Shown piece after piece: positions 1 to 7,625 of a DNA stretch of 39,114 nt. Where the stretch lies: positions 1 through 39,114 of the forward strand of contig JAJQFB010000022.1 of the NCBI GenBank assembly GCA_021201395.1, written 5' to 3'. This DNA comes from Clostridiales bacterium (GTDB lineage: Bacteria > Bacillota > Clostridia > Lachnospirales > CAG-274). How positions within the stretch are numbered: the stretch's first letter is position 1; every line of letters begins with the position of its first letter. The notes under the pieces are model-generated. The model did no database searches. It was given only the letters and a program-made list of their open reading frames with translations, and had not been told where the DNA came from. Both the position numbers and the translations under genes were made by a program.

Positions 1-79
1 TTTGTTATGCAACTTTTTATTTATTGTACAAAATTTCTTACTTTCACGTTAACACTATAAGAAAGAGAGGCTGAACAAA

Positions 80-474
80 ATGAAAAGAGTTTATGATTTT
101 TTAAAAAAGCGGAAACCTATTATTTGGCTACGGCTGAGGGAGATCAGCCCAGAGTACGTCCTTTCGGAACAGTGAACATTTTTGAGGATAGGCTCTATAT
201 CCAGACAGGAAAGGGCAAAAGCGTAGCTAAGCAAATTGAAGCTAACCCAAAGGCGGAAATCTGCGCTATGTGCGGCGGAGAATGGATTCGTATCTGCGGA
301 ATGTTGGTTGAGGATAACAGGACAGAAACTCAGGAGGCTATGCTTGAAGCCTATCCGAGCCTTAGGAAAATGTACACAACAGGCCCCGACGGAAACACCA
401 TAGTATATTATTTTAAAGATGTCGCTGCAACTATATACTCCTTTACAAAGGAGCCTGAAACAATTAAGCTGTAA
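80..474 (+). pseudogene. Pyridoxamine 5'-phosphate oxidase-like flavin protein, frameshifted
   Basis: The sequence resembles small split-barrel FMN-binding proteins of the pyridoxamine 5'-phosphate oxidase superfamily (about 130 residues): RPFGTVNIFEDRLYIQTGKG, then QIEANPKAEICAM, GGEWIRICG and a C-terminal TIYSFTKEPETIKL. The best start is ATG at 80, behind GAGAGG at 65-70, giving MKRVYDFLKK. The frame then breaks at the A-run 103-108: the conserved continuation AETYYLATAEGDQPRVRPFG is in the -1 frame, as if one A were missing (A7 to A6). A shorter product could start at TTG 124, but it would lack the first beta strand and has no clear ribosome binding site. Members of this family bind flavin or reduce small substrates; the substrate is unknown here. 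Either a pseudogene, a consensus error, or rescued by slippage at the A-run. Confidence 0.8.
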
Positions 475-569
475 TAAAAAATCTTTCGATAAAGTGAACC
501 CACTCATGTCAAGTAGATAGGGTAAATAACAAAAAAATTTTGTATAGCACATCTGTTTAAGGTGTGCTA

Positions 570-790
570 TATTTTTAGTATGACCGGTATGTCAATGCTC
601 TGTGGTGAAAGTACACTGAGGTGCAGTTGCCGACGAACTGTAAAGCAACTTGCAGGTTTCACATCGTGAGGTGTGGGAGAGAAGAAGCAATAGCGGAATC
701 GTAGTCCATATGTGTAAATTAGGCAGGTGGACGAGGAAAGAGTATTGGCTTATCTTATGAGATCTCATTAACGATATAGTAGTATAATGT
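570..790 (+). ncRNA. Possible fragment of a group II intron ribozyme (5' domain), no maturase
   Basis: This stretch has no convincing ORF but reads like a structured RNA. It contains GTGGTGAAAGTACACTGAGG, GCAACTTGCAGG, and a hairpin-like segment around 658-676 (TTTCACATCGTGAGGTGTG), followed by GGGAGAGAAGAAGC. These strings resemble domain I of bacterial group II introns as I remember them. No reverse transcriptase/maturase and no recognisable domain V follow, so if correct it is a truncated remnant. It lies next to a decayed IS3 transposase, consistent with a mobile-element graveyard. The identification rests on resemblance only; a covariance-model scan would settle it. Confidence 0.3.
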
Positions 791-1187
791 TACTGTAAAA
801 TCCTTTTATATATTCAAACAGAGAAAGGTCAAGCTGTTCTTTGCTGTAAAATGTTCTTCGGAGAACCCAAAAGACGTTGGGACGGCAACCGTGAATGTGT
901 TTCTTTCAAAATACAGAAAATGAAGAAACGCATTAACGGTTGAAGAAACAAAATCATGCTTGGACCCTTTTGCGCAGCAAAGCTTCTGAAATAACGCAAA
1001 CATAAACCATACTATTGACCTTTATATAGGTAATATTGCTTACCCGTACAAGGTTAGGCTCTGAAACAGTAAAATTCTGCTTGACTTCATTATTGAATAC
1101 AGCGGAATTATCGGTTTTCTGCGTATTATATTTAGGTTTTACGGCAGGCATTAAAAATCGGAGCTGCTGCAAATCGGTTTCTCCCAA
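785..1187 (-). mobile_element. Decayed IS3-family transposase (OrfB) remnant
   Basis: Reading the minus strand, 1187-1010 encodes a segment with KQNFTVSEPNLVRVSNITYI, which corresponds to the start of the DDE catalytic core of IS3-family OrfB (usual form: PNxVWVSDITYI, with the first catalytic Asp). Here that Asp reads Asn (SNITYI). The frame is lost after YVCVI. Pieces resume in other frames: SKHDFVSSTVNAFLH near 930 and EQLDLSLFEYIKGFY near 790-840, matching the C-terminal end of these transposases. Several frameshifts plus the lost Asp mean it is not active. No clear terminal inverted repeats were found. Confidence 0.65.
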
Positions 1188-1239
1188 CCGTTTTACAGCG
1201 GCCCCTTTACATCATAACACTTATTTTTTAACTTTTTTG

Positions 1240-1857
1240 TTATTCTTCAACCGTAAAGCTGTAGGCTGAATCTAAAACCTTCGAGAAAATTTGGGCTGCG
1301 TCAGAGGCGGTTATTTCCCCGTCCCCGTCTACGTCCACAAATTCAAATTCCGCCTTTATTTCAAAGGCCGAATCCAAAACATTGCTTAAAACAACAGCCG
1401 TGTCGTTTGCCGTAACGACTCCGCTTAAATCCGCATCGCCGTAAAGCCCCGTTGCTTCGCTTCCGCTGCCCCCTGTTGTGTCGGTTGTAATGTCAAAGGG
1501 ATATTCATCGGGAGCCTGAGTTTCCGTTGCCCCCACTCTCAAAAGATATTTTTGATTTTCAACAACATCAAGGGTTATGTCAAAGCTTACGCCCTCGGTT
1601 GTATCGGAATATTCTCCGCTTTTAAGTTGGTTAATATAAACTGCATCGTCTATGGTATAGGCTCCCTCATCGTCGGTTTTATACACAAGCATTGTATACT
1701 GCATATCCTCTTCGGGGTCTGTTACAGTTACCTCAGCCGAAACCGTTCCGTCGGAATTTACCGTAACACCCGTTATGTCAACGGCTGCCGCAAAAACGGA
1801 GGCTGTCATTACCGCTATGGTTACAGCGGAAATCAAAACTGCAATAAATTTCTTCAT
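1240..1857 (-). CDS. Secreted protein with C-terminal dockerin type I domain
   Basis: A 205-residue exported protein. The start is ATG 1857, behind GGAGGAGATTAAGT; a longer reading from 1890 would begin before this ribosome binding site. Residues 1-24 form a signal peptide (MKKFIAVLISAVTIAVMTAS). Residues about 25-125 form an unassigned beta-rich domain. Residues about 139-200 contain two calcium-loop repeats, DADLSGVVTANDTAVV and DVDGDGEITASDAAQI, each followed by a helix (VLSNVLDSAF, IFSKVLDSAY), the duplicated F-hand layout of type I dockerins. Dockerins bind cohesins to build cellulosome-like complexes; no cohesin is seen in the window. It is the last gene of the rhodanese-GH3-dockerin operon, 25 nt after the GH3 stop. 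It may be a docking or accessory subunit for the GH3 enzyme; that is inference. Confidence 0.75.
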   Translation of the reverse strand: MKKFIAVLISAVTIAVMTASVFAAAVDITGVTVNSDGTVSAEVTVTDPEEDMQYTMLVYKTDDEGAYTIDDAVYINQLKSGEYSDTTEGVSFDITLDVVENQKYLLRVGATETQAPDEYPFDITTDTTGGSGSEATGLYGDADLSGVVTANDTAVVLSNVLDSAFEIKAEFEFVDVDGDGEITASDAAQIFSKVLDSAYSFTVEE

Positions 1858-1882
1858 ACTTAATCTCCTCCTTCCGCTGTTA

Positions 1883-4800
1883 TCACTCATAGGTAACTAT
1901 CATAGCAAATACATACTTGTTGCTGCTTCCGCCGTAGGTATAGACGGGCTGTGAGAAGTCGGTTATTTCAGCCGTCACCTCGTTAAGGCCGCTTGTGTCA
2001 TAGGTGGTCGAACGGGCAAGTTCAGCAGTTCCTCCTTGGGCTATAACCTGATACCTGTCGGCGTTGGGGCTGTTAAAAAGTACGGTTACGGTACACTTTT
2101 CATAGCCTGAAACCGATGTGAAATAAAGACATCTCTTAGTTGTGCCTCCGGAGCCTGCCTGTAAGCCTCTCGTAAAGTTATAGGTGGTTCCTGCCAAAGT
2201 ATAGGAATATTTAGCGCTCTTTTCCGTGAAGCCGCCGTAGCCTGAAAGACCGTTTACTGTCGTAAGAGCAACACCGTCGGTTGAGCCGTAGAAAGAATCG
2301 TAGTCGCTGTCTGAGAAGTTATAAACTACAATAGCCGCGTCCTCTGAGATGGTGTAGGTATGGTCGATTTTATCGCTTAAGGGCTTCATAGTGTCTATGC
2401 TGTCCCAAATGTAAAGCTCAATCTCCTCGCCGCTGTCAAAAGACCCTTCTATAACATATTCGCCGCTGTCGCCTATTTCCGTTTGGACGATTCTGTCAAG
2501 CTCTCCGCTTGTATCGTAAACCGCCGCTATCAAAACTGCACTCGGCTCCATATCGTCGCCGCTGTAGGTTATGACGGTTTCTATAGTGCCGTAGACCGTA
2601 TTGTCGGCACTGTCTATTGTGTAAACCGCCGTTCCCGAAGCAGGCTTAACTCTTATTTCAGCCATATCCGCAATAGCCGTTTCAACGGTTTCCGCAAGCA
2701 AATCAGAGTCAATTTCAGCTTTTACGGATTCACAAGCCGTTTCGTAAATAGAAGTAATAAGACCCCAGTTTGTTTCGGAATAGTCATCGCTTGAATAGGA
2801 CTCGTAGGCCTCCTTAAGCTCTGCAAGAGCCTCCTCTATCATTTCCTCCGTTACAGCCGCCTTTGTCTGATTAACAATGGGAATTTCAGCCGTCTGTGTA
2901 ACGCCGTCAACGGTTACGCTTGCGGTTATAATTGCCGTTCCGTCCTCTGTGCCGGCTGTTATAAGACCCTCTGAGTCAACAACCGCTACGCTTTCATCGC
3001 TTGAAGAATAGCTTACGGAAGCTTCGCTTAAATCAACCTCAGCTTCGTCTGACATATAAGCGCTTATGTTTGCCTCAACTGAGGTAAGGGTCGCCGCAAG
3101 GGTTCCGTCCTCGTTTACTGCGCCTACAACCGTAATTCCCGTGGGAATAGCACTTACTACACTTAATGTGCTGTCAAGGCTGCCTGTTACGGTGAAATTC
3201 TTCGTAAGCATACCGCTGTCGTCTGCGTTCTTTCCTACCATAAGCTTATATGTTCCTGCCTGAACATATTCTGTCTGAGTTTCTTCACTGTAGAAGTGAA
3301 GGTCGGGAATATCAACCGTAATTGAAACATTTGCCGATTCTCCCGGTTCAAGGGTTACTCTGTCGAAGCCCTTGAGCTGTTTAAGGGGAAGATTGACGCC
3401 GTCGCCGCCGGGGGAAGCTATATAAAGCTGAACAACCTCGCTGCCTGTTCTCTCTCCTGTGTTGGTAACCGTTACGGAAGCTGTTATACTGCCGTTTGCA
3501 TCAATGCTTGTGTCTGAAATGTTAAGGTTTGTATATTCAAAATCGGTGTATGTAAGACCGTAGCCGAAAGAATAAACGGGGGTTCCGCTGTAATACTGAT
3601 AGGTTCTTCCGGGATAGTTTGTTTCCTGTCTTATTTTGTAGTTTTCGTTTCTGTACCATGTAATGCCCTCGCTGTCCTTTACGCCTGAGGTGTTAACGGG
3701 CATCTTAAGCAGGTCGGCCGGGTCATACCATGTTGTTGAAAGTCTGCCTGAGGGGTTTACCTGTCCCGCTAAAATCTTAGCAAGGGAAAGACCCTGTTTC
3801 TGGCCGTTATAGCAACTCCAAATAATAGCCTTGCAGTTATCCTCAAATGTGGAAATATCCATCTGGCCTACAGTCTGTAAAACAACAACTGTCTTGTCGG
3901 GGTAAGCCGCCGCTATTTCAGCCACATGAGCCTCGTGTGAAGGCATAGCTATGGAGGAGCGGTCGCTTGACTCTTTAGCGTCTGAGGTGGTTGTTGTGCC
4001 GTAGGCTATAATAACGTCAGCCTCGTCAAGCTGTGTTTTATAGGCCTCTACGGAAAATTCGGAGCTTGCGGAAACGCTTAAGTAAAGGTCAGCCGTAGAA
4101 TTATAACCGCCTGAAGCTCCCGTATATTCAGCCGTTACTTCAACATAGGTGTCAAGTGAATCCGTGGTTTCCGTGGCAAGGGAAGCTACCTGAAGAGTGC
4201 TGCTGCCGTAGCCCAAAAGAAGTGTTCCGCCGGGTGAATCATAGCCCGTTGAAATCTCGGCTTTAACGGAAACAACGTCCGAAAAGTCAACTCCCTCTAT
4301 AACGGCGGAGCCGCTTGAGGTTATATTTATAAGAGATGAACCGCTGACCGTTAAGCCGCTTGTGCTTGCTGCTTTTGAAAGGTCAACTGACACGGCAGTG
4401 CCATCGCTCTTAACAAGAGTTAAGGATTTAAGGTTAAGTATAACCGTTGAATCGTCTACATTGCCTAAATAGTGTACCTCTGCGTCGGGGTGGGTCTCAG
4501 CCAAAACCTCAACAAGACCCTCATAGGGTGAGGTTGTGTCAACAGGTTCGCCGGAGTAATCGCCTAAATAGGTTGTGTCCGCCAAATCTCCCACTATAGC
4601 CACGTTTGTAACGGTGTCCGCAAAGGGAAGAATATCGTCCTCGTTTTTAAGAAGAACCCAGCTTTCCTCCGCCGCCGTTTCCGCAAGGGCAACGTGTTTG
4701 GAAGCTTCCAAAACGGAAGATGTTATGCTCCTATAGGAAACATTGCTGTCAAATTCGCCTGTTCTGAATCTCTGTAAGAAAAGTCTGTAAACCGCAAGGT

Positions 4801-5845
4801 CAATTTCTTCCTCTGATAAATAGCCCTCTTCAACAGCTTCGTATAATACAGCCTGTGAAACGGAGCCGCAGTCAAGATCGTTTCCTGCCTGAATGGCAAG
4901 AGCCGCCGTGGCCGACTGGGGAACGTCTGAAAGAGTTTCCGCATCGGGAAAAAGTGTTCTCTTATATGTTGCTCTTGAATTTAAATTGTTTACAGAGCCG
5001 CAGTCCCCTACTACATAGCCCAAAAAGCCCCATTTATTTCTCAAAAGCTCGTTTAAGAGATAGCTGTTTGCACTTGAGGGTATGTAGTCGTAAAGTGTTT
5101 CGCCGTCTCTTGTTATTGATGTGGCGTTATATGAGCTCATTACGGAAGCAGGATCAGCGTCTTTTGCAATGTCCTCAAAGGCTCTGCCGTAATAATCTCT
5201 TAGGGTCTGCTCGTCCATAACGGAGGAGCCGCCCTGTCTTTCGTTTTCGCAGTTGTTTGCTATGAAATGCTTAAGTGTTGCTATTGTTTTTAAATATGTA
5301 TCATCGTCCCCCTGCATACCCTTTACAAATTCCGTGCCATAGGAAGCTGTAAGGTAGGGGTCCTCTCCGTAGGTTTCGTCGTTTCTGCCCCATCTGGGGT
5401 CTCTTGCCATATTTATAGTGGGACACCAGTAGGAAAGGTCGGACGTACCTCTTTTGGCCGCCATACCTCTGGCTTCGGTCGATATAACGTCCGCCACTTC
5501 GGCTATAAGGTCTGTGTCCCATGAGTTTGACATAGAAAGGTCGGAGGGGAAGCTTGTGGCCTGTCCCTGCCTTGCTACGCCGTGGAGAGCCTCTCTCCAG
5601 TAATAATAGGATTTAACCCCTAACCTCGAAATTGCCGAAGCCGAATGGCCTAACTGGGAAACCCTCTCTTCAAGGGTCATCCTCGAAACAAGGTCAGCCG
5701 CTCTTTCTTCAAATGATAAGCTTTCGTTTTGATGTGGTAACACTCCGTCGTCTCCTATAACCGCTCCGCTTGCAAGGTTCGTTCCCGACAGTGTCATAAC
5801 CGCCGCAAGCCCTGCTGATAACAGTTTCTTAAATCTCCGCTTCAT
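1883..5845 (-). CDS. Secreted multidomain GH3 glycoside hydrolase (beta-xylosidase/beta-glucosidase type)
   Basis: A 1320-residue secreted enzyme. Start ATG 5845 is preceded by GGAGGGAAAA; the in-frame ATG at 5881 lies inside the upstream gene. Signal peptide at residues 1-27. The GH3 N-terminal barrel covers about 42-400, with RDPRWGRNDETYGEDPYL (148-165), KHFIANNCENERQ (192-204) and the expected nucleophile Asp281 in YVVGDCGSV. The GH3 C-terminal domain is interrupted by a beta-rich insert, probably a CBM6- or PA14-like module. Then follow a fibronectin III-like domain (about 795-880), a Big2-like Ig domain (905-993), a helical FIVAR-like spacer (996-1067) and two beta-rich modules to the end. 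The sequence around WREALHGVARQGQ is closest to bacterial beta-xylosidases, but substrate cannot be fixed from sequence. It releases terminal sugars from plant or host glycans outside the cell. Middle gene of the rhodanese-GH3-dockerin operon. Confidence 0.9.
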   Translation of the reverse strand: MKRRFKKLLSAGLAAVMTLSGTNLASGAVIGDDGVLPHQNESLSFEERAADLVSRMTLEERVSQLGHSASAISRLGVKSYYYWREALHGVARQGQATSFPSDLSMSNSWDTDLIAEVADVISTEARGMAAKRGTSDLSYWCPTINMARDPRWGRNDETYGEDPYLTASYGTEFVKGMQGDDDTYLKTIATLKHFIANNCENERQGGSSVMDEQTLRDYYGRAFEDIAKDADPASVMSSYNATSITRDGETLYDYIPSSANSYLLNELLRNKWGFLGYVVGDCGSVNNLNSRATYKRTLFPDAETLSDVPQSATAALAIQAGNDLDCGSVSQAVLYEAVEEGYLSEEEIDLAVYRLFLQRFRTGEFDSNVSYRSITSSVLEASKHVALAETAAEESWVLLKNEDDILPFADTVTNVAIVGDLADTTYLGDYSGEPVDTTSPYEGLVEVLAETHPDAEVHYLGNVDDSTVILNLKSLTLVKSDGTAVSVDLSKAASTSGLTVSGSSLINITSSGSAVIEGVDFSDVVSVKAEISTGYDSPGGTLLLGYGSSTLQVASLATETTDSLDTYVEVTAEYTGASGGYNSTADLYLSVSASSEFSVEAYKTQLDEADVIIAYGTTTTSDAKESSDRSSIAMPSHEAHVAEIAAAYPDKTVVVLQTVGQMDISTFEDNCKAIIWSCYNGQKQGLSLAKILAGQVNPSGRLSTTWYDPADLLKMPVNTSGVKDSEGITWYRNENYKIRQETNYPGRTYQYYSGTPVYSFGYGLTYTDFEYTNLNISDTSIDANGSITASVTVTNTGERTGSEVVQLYIASPGGDGVNLPLKQLKGFDRVTLEPGESANVSITVDIPDLHFYSEETQTEYVQAGTYKLMVGKNADDSGMLTKNFTVTGSLDSTLSVVSAIPTGITVVGAVNEDGTLAATLTSVEANISAYMSDEAEVDLSEASVSYSSSDESVAVVDSEGLITAGTEDGTAIITASVTVDGVTQTAEIPIVNQTKAAVTEEMIEEALAELKEAYESYSSDDYSETNWGLITSIYETACESVKAEIDSDLLAETVETAIADMAEIRVKPASGTAVYTIDSADNTVYGTIETVITYSGDDMEPSAVLIAAVYDTSGELDRIVQTEIGDSGEYVIEGSFDSGEEIELYIWDSIDTMKPLSDKIDHTYTISEDAAIVVYNFSDSDYDSFYGSTDGVALTTVNGLSGYGGFTEKSAKYSYTLAGTTYNFTRGLQAGSGGTTKRCLYFTSVSGYEKCTVTVLFNSPNADRYQVIAQGGTAELARSTTYDTSGLNEVTAEITDFSQPVYTYGGSSNKYVFAMIVTYE

Positions 5846-5855
5846 TTTTCCCTCC

Positions 5856-6629
5856 TTAACTGCCTGAGAGGATTTCTTCATATCCTCCCCCGTTGTAAAC
5901 GTTTACAAAGCCAAGCTCCAAAGCCGTTTCTACCGCCCTCTGTGAGCGGACGCCGCTGTAGCAGTAAAAAATCAAAACACTGTCTTTGGAATAGGCCTTT
6001 TCTATATACTCTATTTCGTCAATAGGTATATTTACAGCTTCGGGAATATGCGCCGTTTCATAATCCGCCTTGTCCCTGACGTCTATAAGATAGGCTCCGT
6101 TTACGGTTAAATTAATAATCTCCGAGGGGTCAATCTTATTCTGCCTTAAATCGCCTATGGGAACAAAAGTCCTTTCGCCCCCTTTTCCGTAAATTTCAGC
6201 ATTGCTTCCCGAAAAAATTATTTCCTTTATATCAAAATCACAGACTTTCTTAAGCTTGTAACACTTCTGACAGTCCGTAATTATAATAACAAGCCCTCTG
6301 TCACAGGCGGCATAAAGCTGGTTGCCGAAGCCCTCTATATCGTTTATCGTAAAAACTGTGTCGAAGCTTACGGGAACATCGCTTTCCTCAAAGCTGTCAA
6401 GATGAATGTCCGTCCAAACGGTTCCCATATATGTATAGCTTATACCGTGGAGATCCTTTGAGAGAGCCGCTATGTAATTTCCCCACACAGTCACGTCAGC
6501 AAAATCTCCCGATTCCGAAATTGTATTGTAAAGCTCCGCCCTGTCTTTTGCCATATCCTCTCCTCCGAAAACCGCACTTTGCATACACATAATTAGGACA
6601 AAAGATAAACAAATTATTTTTTTAGCCAA
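5856..6629 (-). CDS. Exported rhodanese-domain protein
   Basis: 257 residues starting at TTG 6629, with GGGGGAGG about 9 nt upstream. Residues 1-22 form a signal peptide (MAKKIICLSFVLIMCMQSAV). Residues about 30-165 are an unrecognised beta-rich domain with several Cys (C109, C120, C123, C130). Residues about 170-255 are a rhodanese fold: YLIDVRDKADYETAHIPEAV, then the active-site loop FYCYSGVRSQRA with catalytic Cys223. Rhodaneses carry persulfide or act as sulfur-relay or thiol proteins. It is the first gene of an operon whose second gene is the GH3 hydrolase, only 10 nt downstream of this stop. A secreted rhodanese leading a glycosidase operon is unusual. Its role there is unknown. Confidence 0.75.
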   Translation of the reverse strand: MAKKIICLSFVLIMCMQSAVFGGEDMAKDRAELYNTISESGDFADVTVWGNYIAALSKDLHGISYTYMGTVWTDIHLDSFEESDVPVSFDTVFTINDIEGFGNQLYAACDRGLVIIITDCQKCYKLKKVCDFDIKEIIFSGSNAEIYGKGGERTFVPIGDLRQNKIDPSEIINLTVNGAYLIDVRDKADYETAHIPEAVNIPIDEIEYIEKAYSKDSVLIFYCYSGVRSQRAVETALELGFVNVYNGGGYEEILSGS

Positions 6630-6661
6630 ATCAATCAGCCTCCCCCTTAATTTATACTTTT

Positions 6662-6690
6662 ATTATACATCTAAAAACCATATTATTAAA
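6662..6690 (-). promoter_or_regulatory. Predicted promoter of the rhodanese-GH3-dockerin operon
   Basis: On the minus strand TATAAT (6662-6667) is preceded, 17 nt away, by TTTAAT (6685-6690), a poor match to TTGACA. A strong -10 with a weak -35 is typical of activator-dependent promoters, and the 40-bp motif at 6691-6730 abuts the -35. Confidence 0.5.
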
Positions 6691-6730
6691 GACGGAAAGT
6701 ATAGGTTTTCGGACAAAAAGTATACTTTGA
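6691..6730 (+). promoter_or_regulatory. Operator-like 40-bp motif, copy 1 (GH3 operon)
   Basis: The segment shares 31 of 40 bases with the reverse complement of 13367-13406 in the araC-type gene leader. Shared blocks are CGGAAAGTAT, TTTT and GGACAAAAAGT, ending in CTTTG. It also holds the inverted repeat AAAGTATA (6696-6703) / TATACTTT (6721-6728). Its position right upstream of the weak -35 fits an activator site. The likely ligand is the AraC-family protein at 12567-13349 (inference). Confidence 0.55.
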
Positions 6731-6857
6731 AAATCAATGTTTTTCATGATTATATTATACAATTAGCTCTTTATTGATTAAGACAAATACTTTCCGAAAA
6801 TTTTAAGGAAAACCAAACAAAGCCGAAAACAATAGACTGTACAAATTGGCGGAATTG

Positions 6858-6893
6858 AAAAAGCCCTGAAAATGTGATATTTTCAAGGCTTTT
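6858..6893 (-). terminator. Terminator after tRNA-Thr / sigH operon
   Basis: On the minus strand AAAGCC and TTGAAAAT pair with ATTTTCA and GGGCTTT around a short loop, and a T-rich run follows. It lies just past the 3' end of the tRNA. Confidence 0.55.
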
Positions 6894-6897
6894 GTTA

Positions 6898-6969
6898 AGC
6901 TGAAGAGCGGAATTGAACCGCCGACCTACGCACTACCAATGCGTTGCGCTACCCCTGTGCCACTTCAGC
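6898..6969 (-). tRNA. tRNA-Thr (anticodon GGT)
   Basis: Minus-strand 72-nt cloverleaf: acceptor GCTGAAG pairs with CTTCAGC, D arm GCAC-AGGGGTA-GCGC, anticodon stem ACGCA/TGCGT around loop TTGGTAG (anticodon GGT, Thr), and T arm GGCGG-TTCAATT-CCGCT. The discriminator base is T and CCA is not encoded. The D stem has an A-C mismatch at pair 12-23. It starts 35 nt after the sigH stop and is followed by a terminator, so it may be cotranscribed with sigH. Confidence 0.9.
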
Positions 6970-7004
6970 GAACAAATCTATTTTACCATTAAGACGGCTT
7001 TTCG

Positions 7005-7622
7005 TCAAGTCTTTTCTTTAAATATATTTAAAACTTTTTTCTTAATTCTTTGGAGGGCGTTGTCTATGGACTTGTCCTCCTTGTTCATAAGTTTGGCTAT
7101 TTCCGTATATTTAAGTCCTCTTAAGTGATAAATAAGAACCTGACGCTCAAATTTGCTTAAGGCCTTTAATATTTTGGCCTCTATGTTTTCTCTTTCCTCA
7201 TTGCCTATAACAAGAACTTCCGGGTTTGTAAGGTTCCCGTCGGAGAGAAACTCAAGATAGGTGCTGTTTTTGTCCTCGTCAAGGAAATTTCTGTTTAAAG
7301 AAACGGAGGAGTTCAGAGGAATGTGTTTTTGGCGGTTGGCGGCCTTTATAGCCGTCATAATCTGCCTTGTTACACAGAGATCCGCAAAGGAGAAAAAGGT
7401 GGTGTCGTTGTTTTCCTTATAATCTCTTATAGCCTTAAAAAGCCCTATCGTCCCCTCCTGAATTATGTCATCCTTATCGGCGCCTATTATATAGTAGGCT
7501 CTGGCTTTAACCCTTACAAAGCCTTTATATCTCTCAATCAGAGCTTCCTCGGCAAACTTGTCCCCCTCCCTTGCAAGCCTCAAAAGCTCCAAATCGGTTT
7601 TTTCTTCATATTTCAAACGCAT
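7005..7622 (-). CDS. sigH: RNA polymerase sporulation sigma factor SigH
   Basis: 205 residues, the usual length for the sigma-30 (SigH) family. Region 2 contains YYIIGADKDDIIQEGTIGLF and KAIRDYKE; then TRQIMTAIKAANRQKHIPLN, a signature stretch of SigH. Region 4 is ERQVLIYHLRGLKYTEIAKL followed by KSIDNALQRIKKK. SigH directs transition-state and early sporulation genes. Start ATG 7622 lies just after the TAG stop of rae1 (7626-7628). It is the last protein gene of the ispF-cysS-mrnC-rlmB-rae1-sigH operon, the order seen in many Firmicutes. Confidence 0.95.
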   Translation of the reverse strand: MRLKYEEKTDLELLRLAREGDKFAEEALIERYKGFVRVKARAYYIIGADKDDIIQEGTIGLFKAIRDYKENNDTTFFSFADLCVTRQIMTAIKAANRQKHIPLNSSVSLNRNFLDEDKNSTYLEFLSDGNLTNPEVLVIGNEERENIEAKILKALSKFERQVLIYHLRGLKYTEIAKLMNKEDKSIDNALQRIKKKVLNIFKEKT

Positions 7623-7625
7623 AAG

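Noticed and set aside
91-552. Minus-strand 153-codon ORF opposite the flavin-reductase-like gene
   Set aside because: It is antisense to a conserved protein, has no family resemblance and is Cys/Phe/Leu-rich like a shadow frame.
4855-5220. Plus-strand 121-codon ORF within the GH3 gene
   Set aside because: Arg/Leu/Ser-rich antisense shadow; the minus strand encodes the conserved GH3 barrel.
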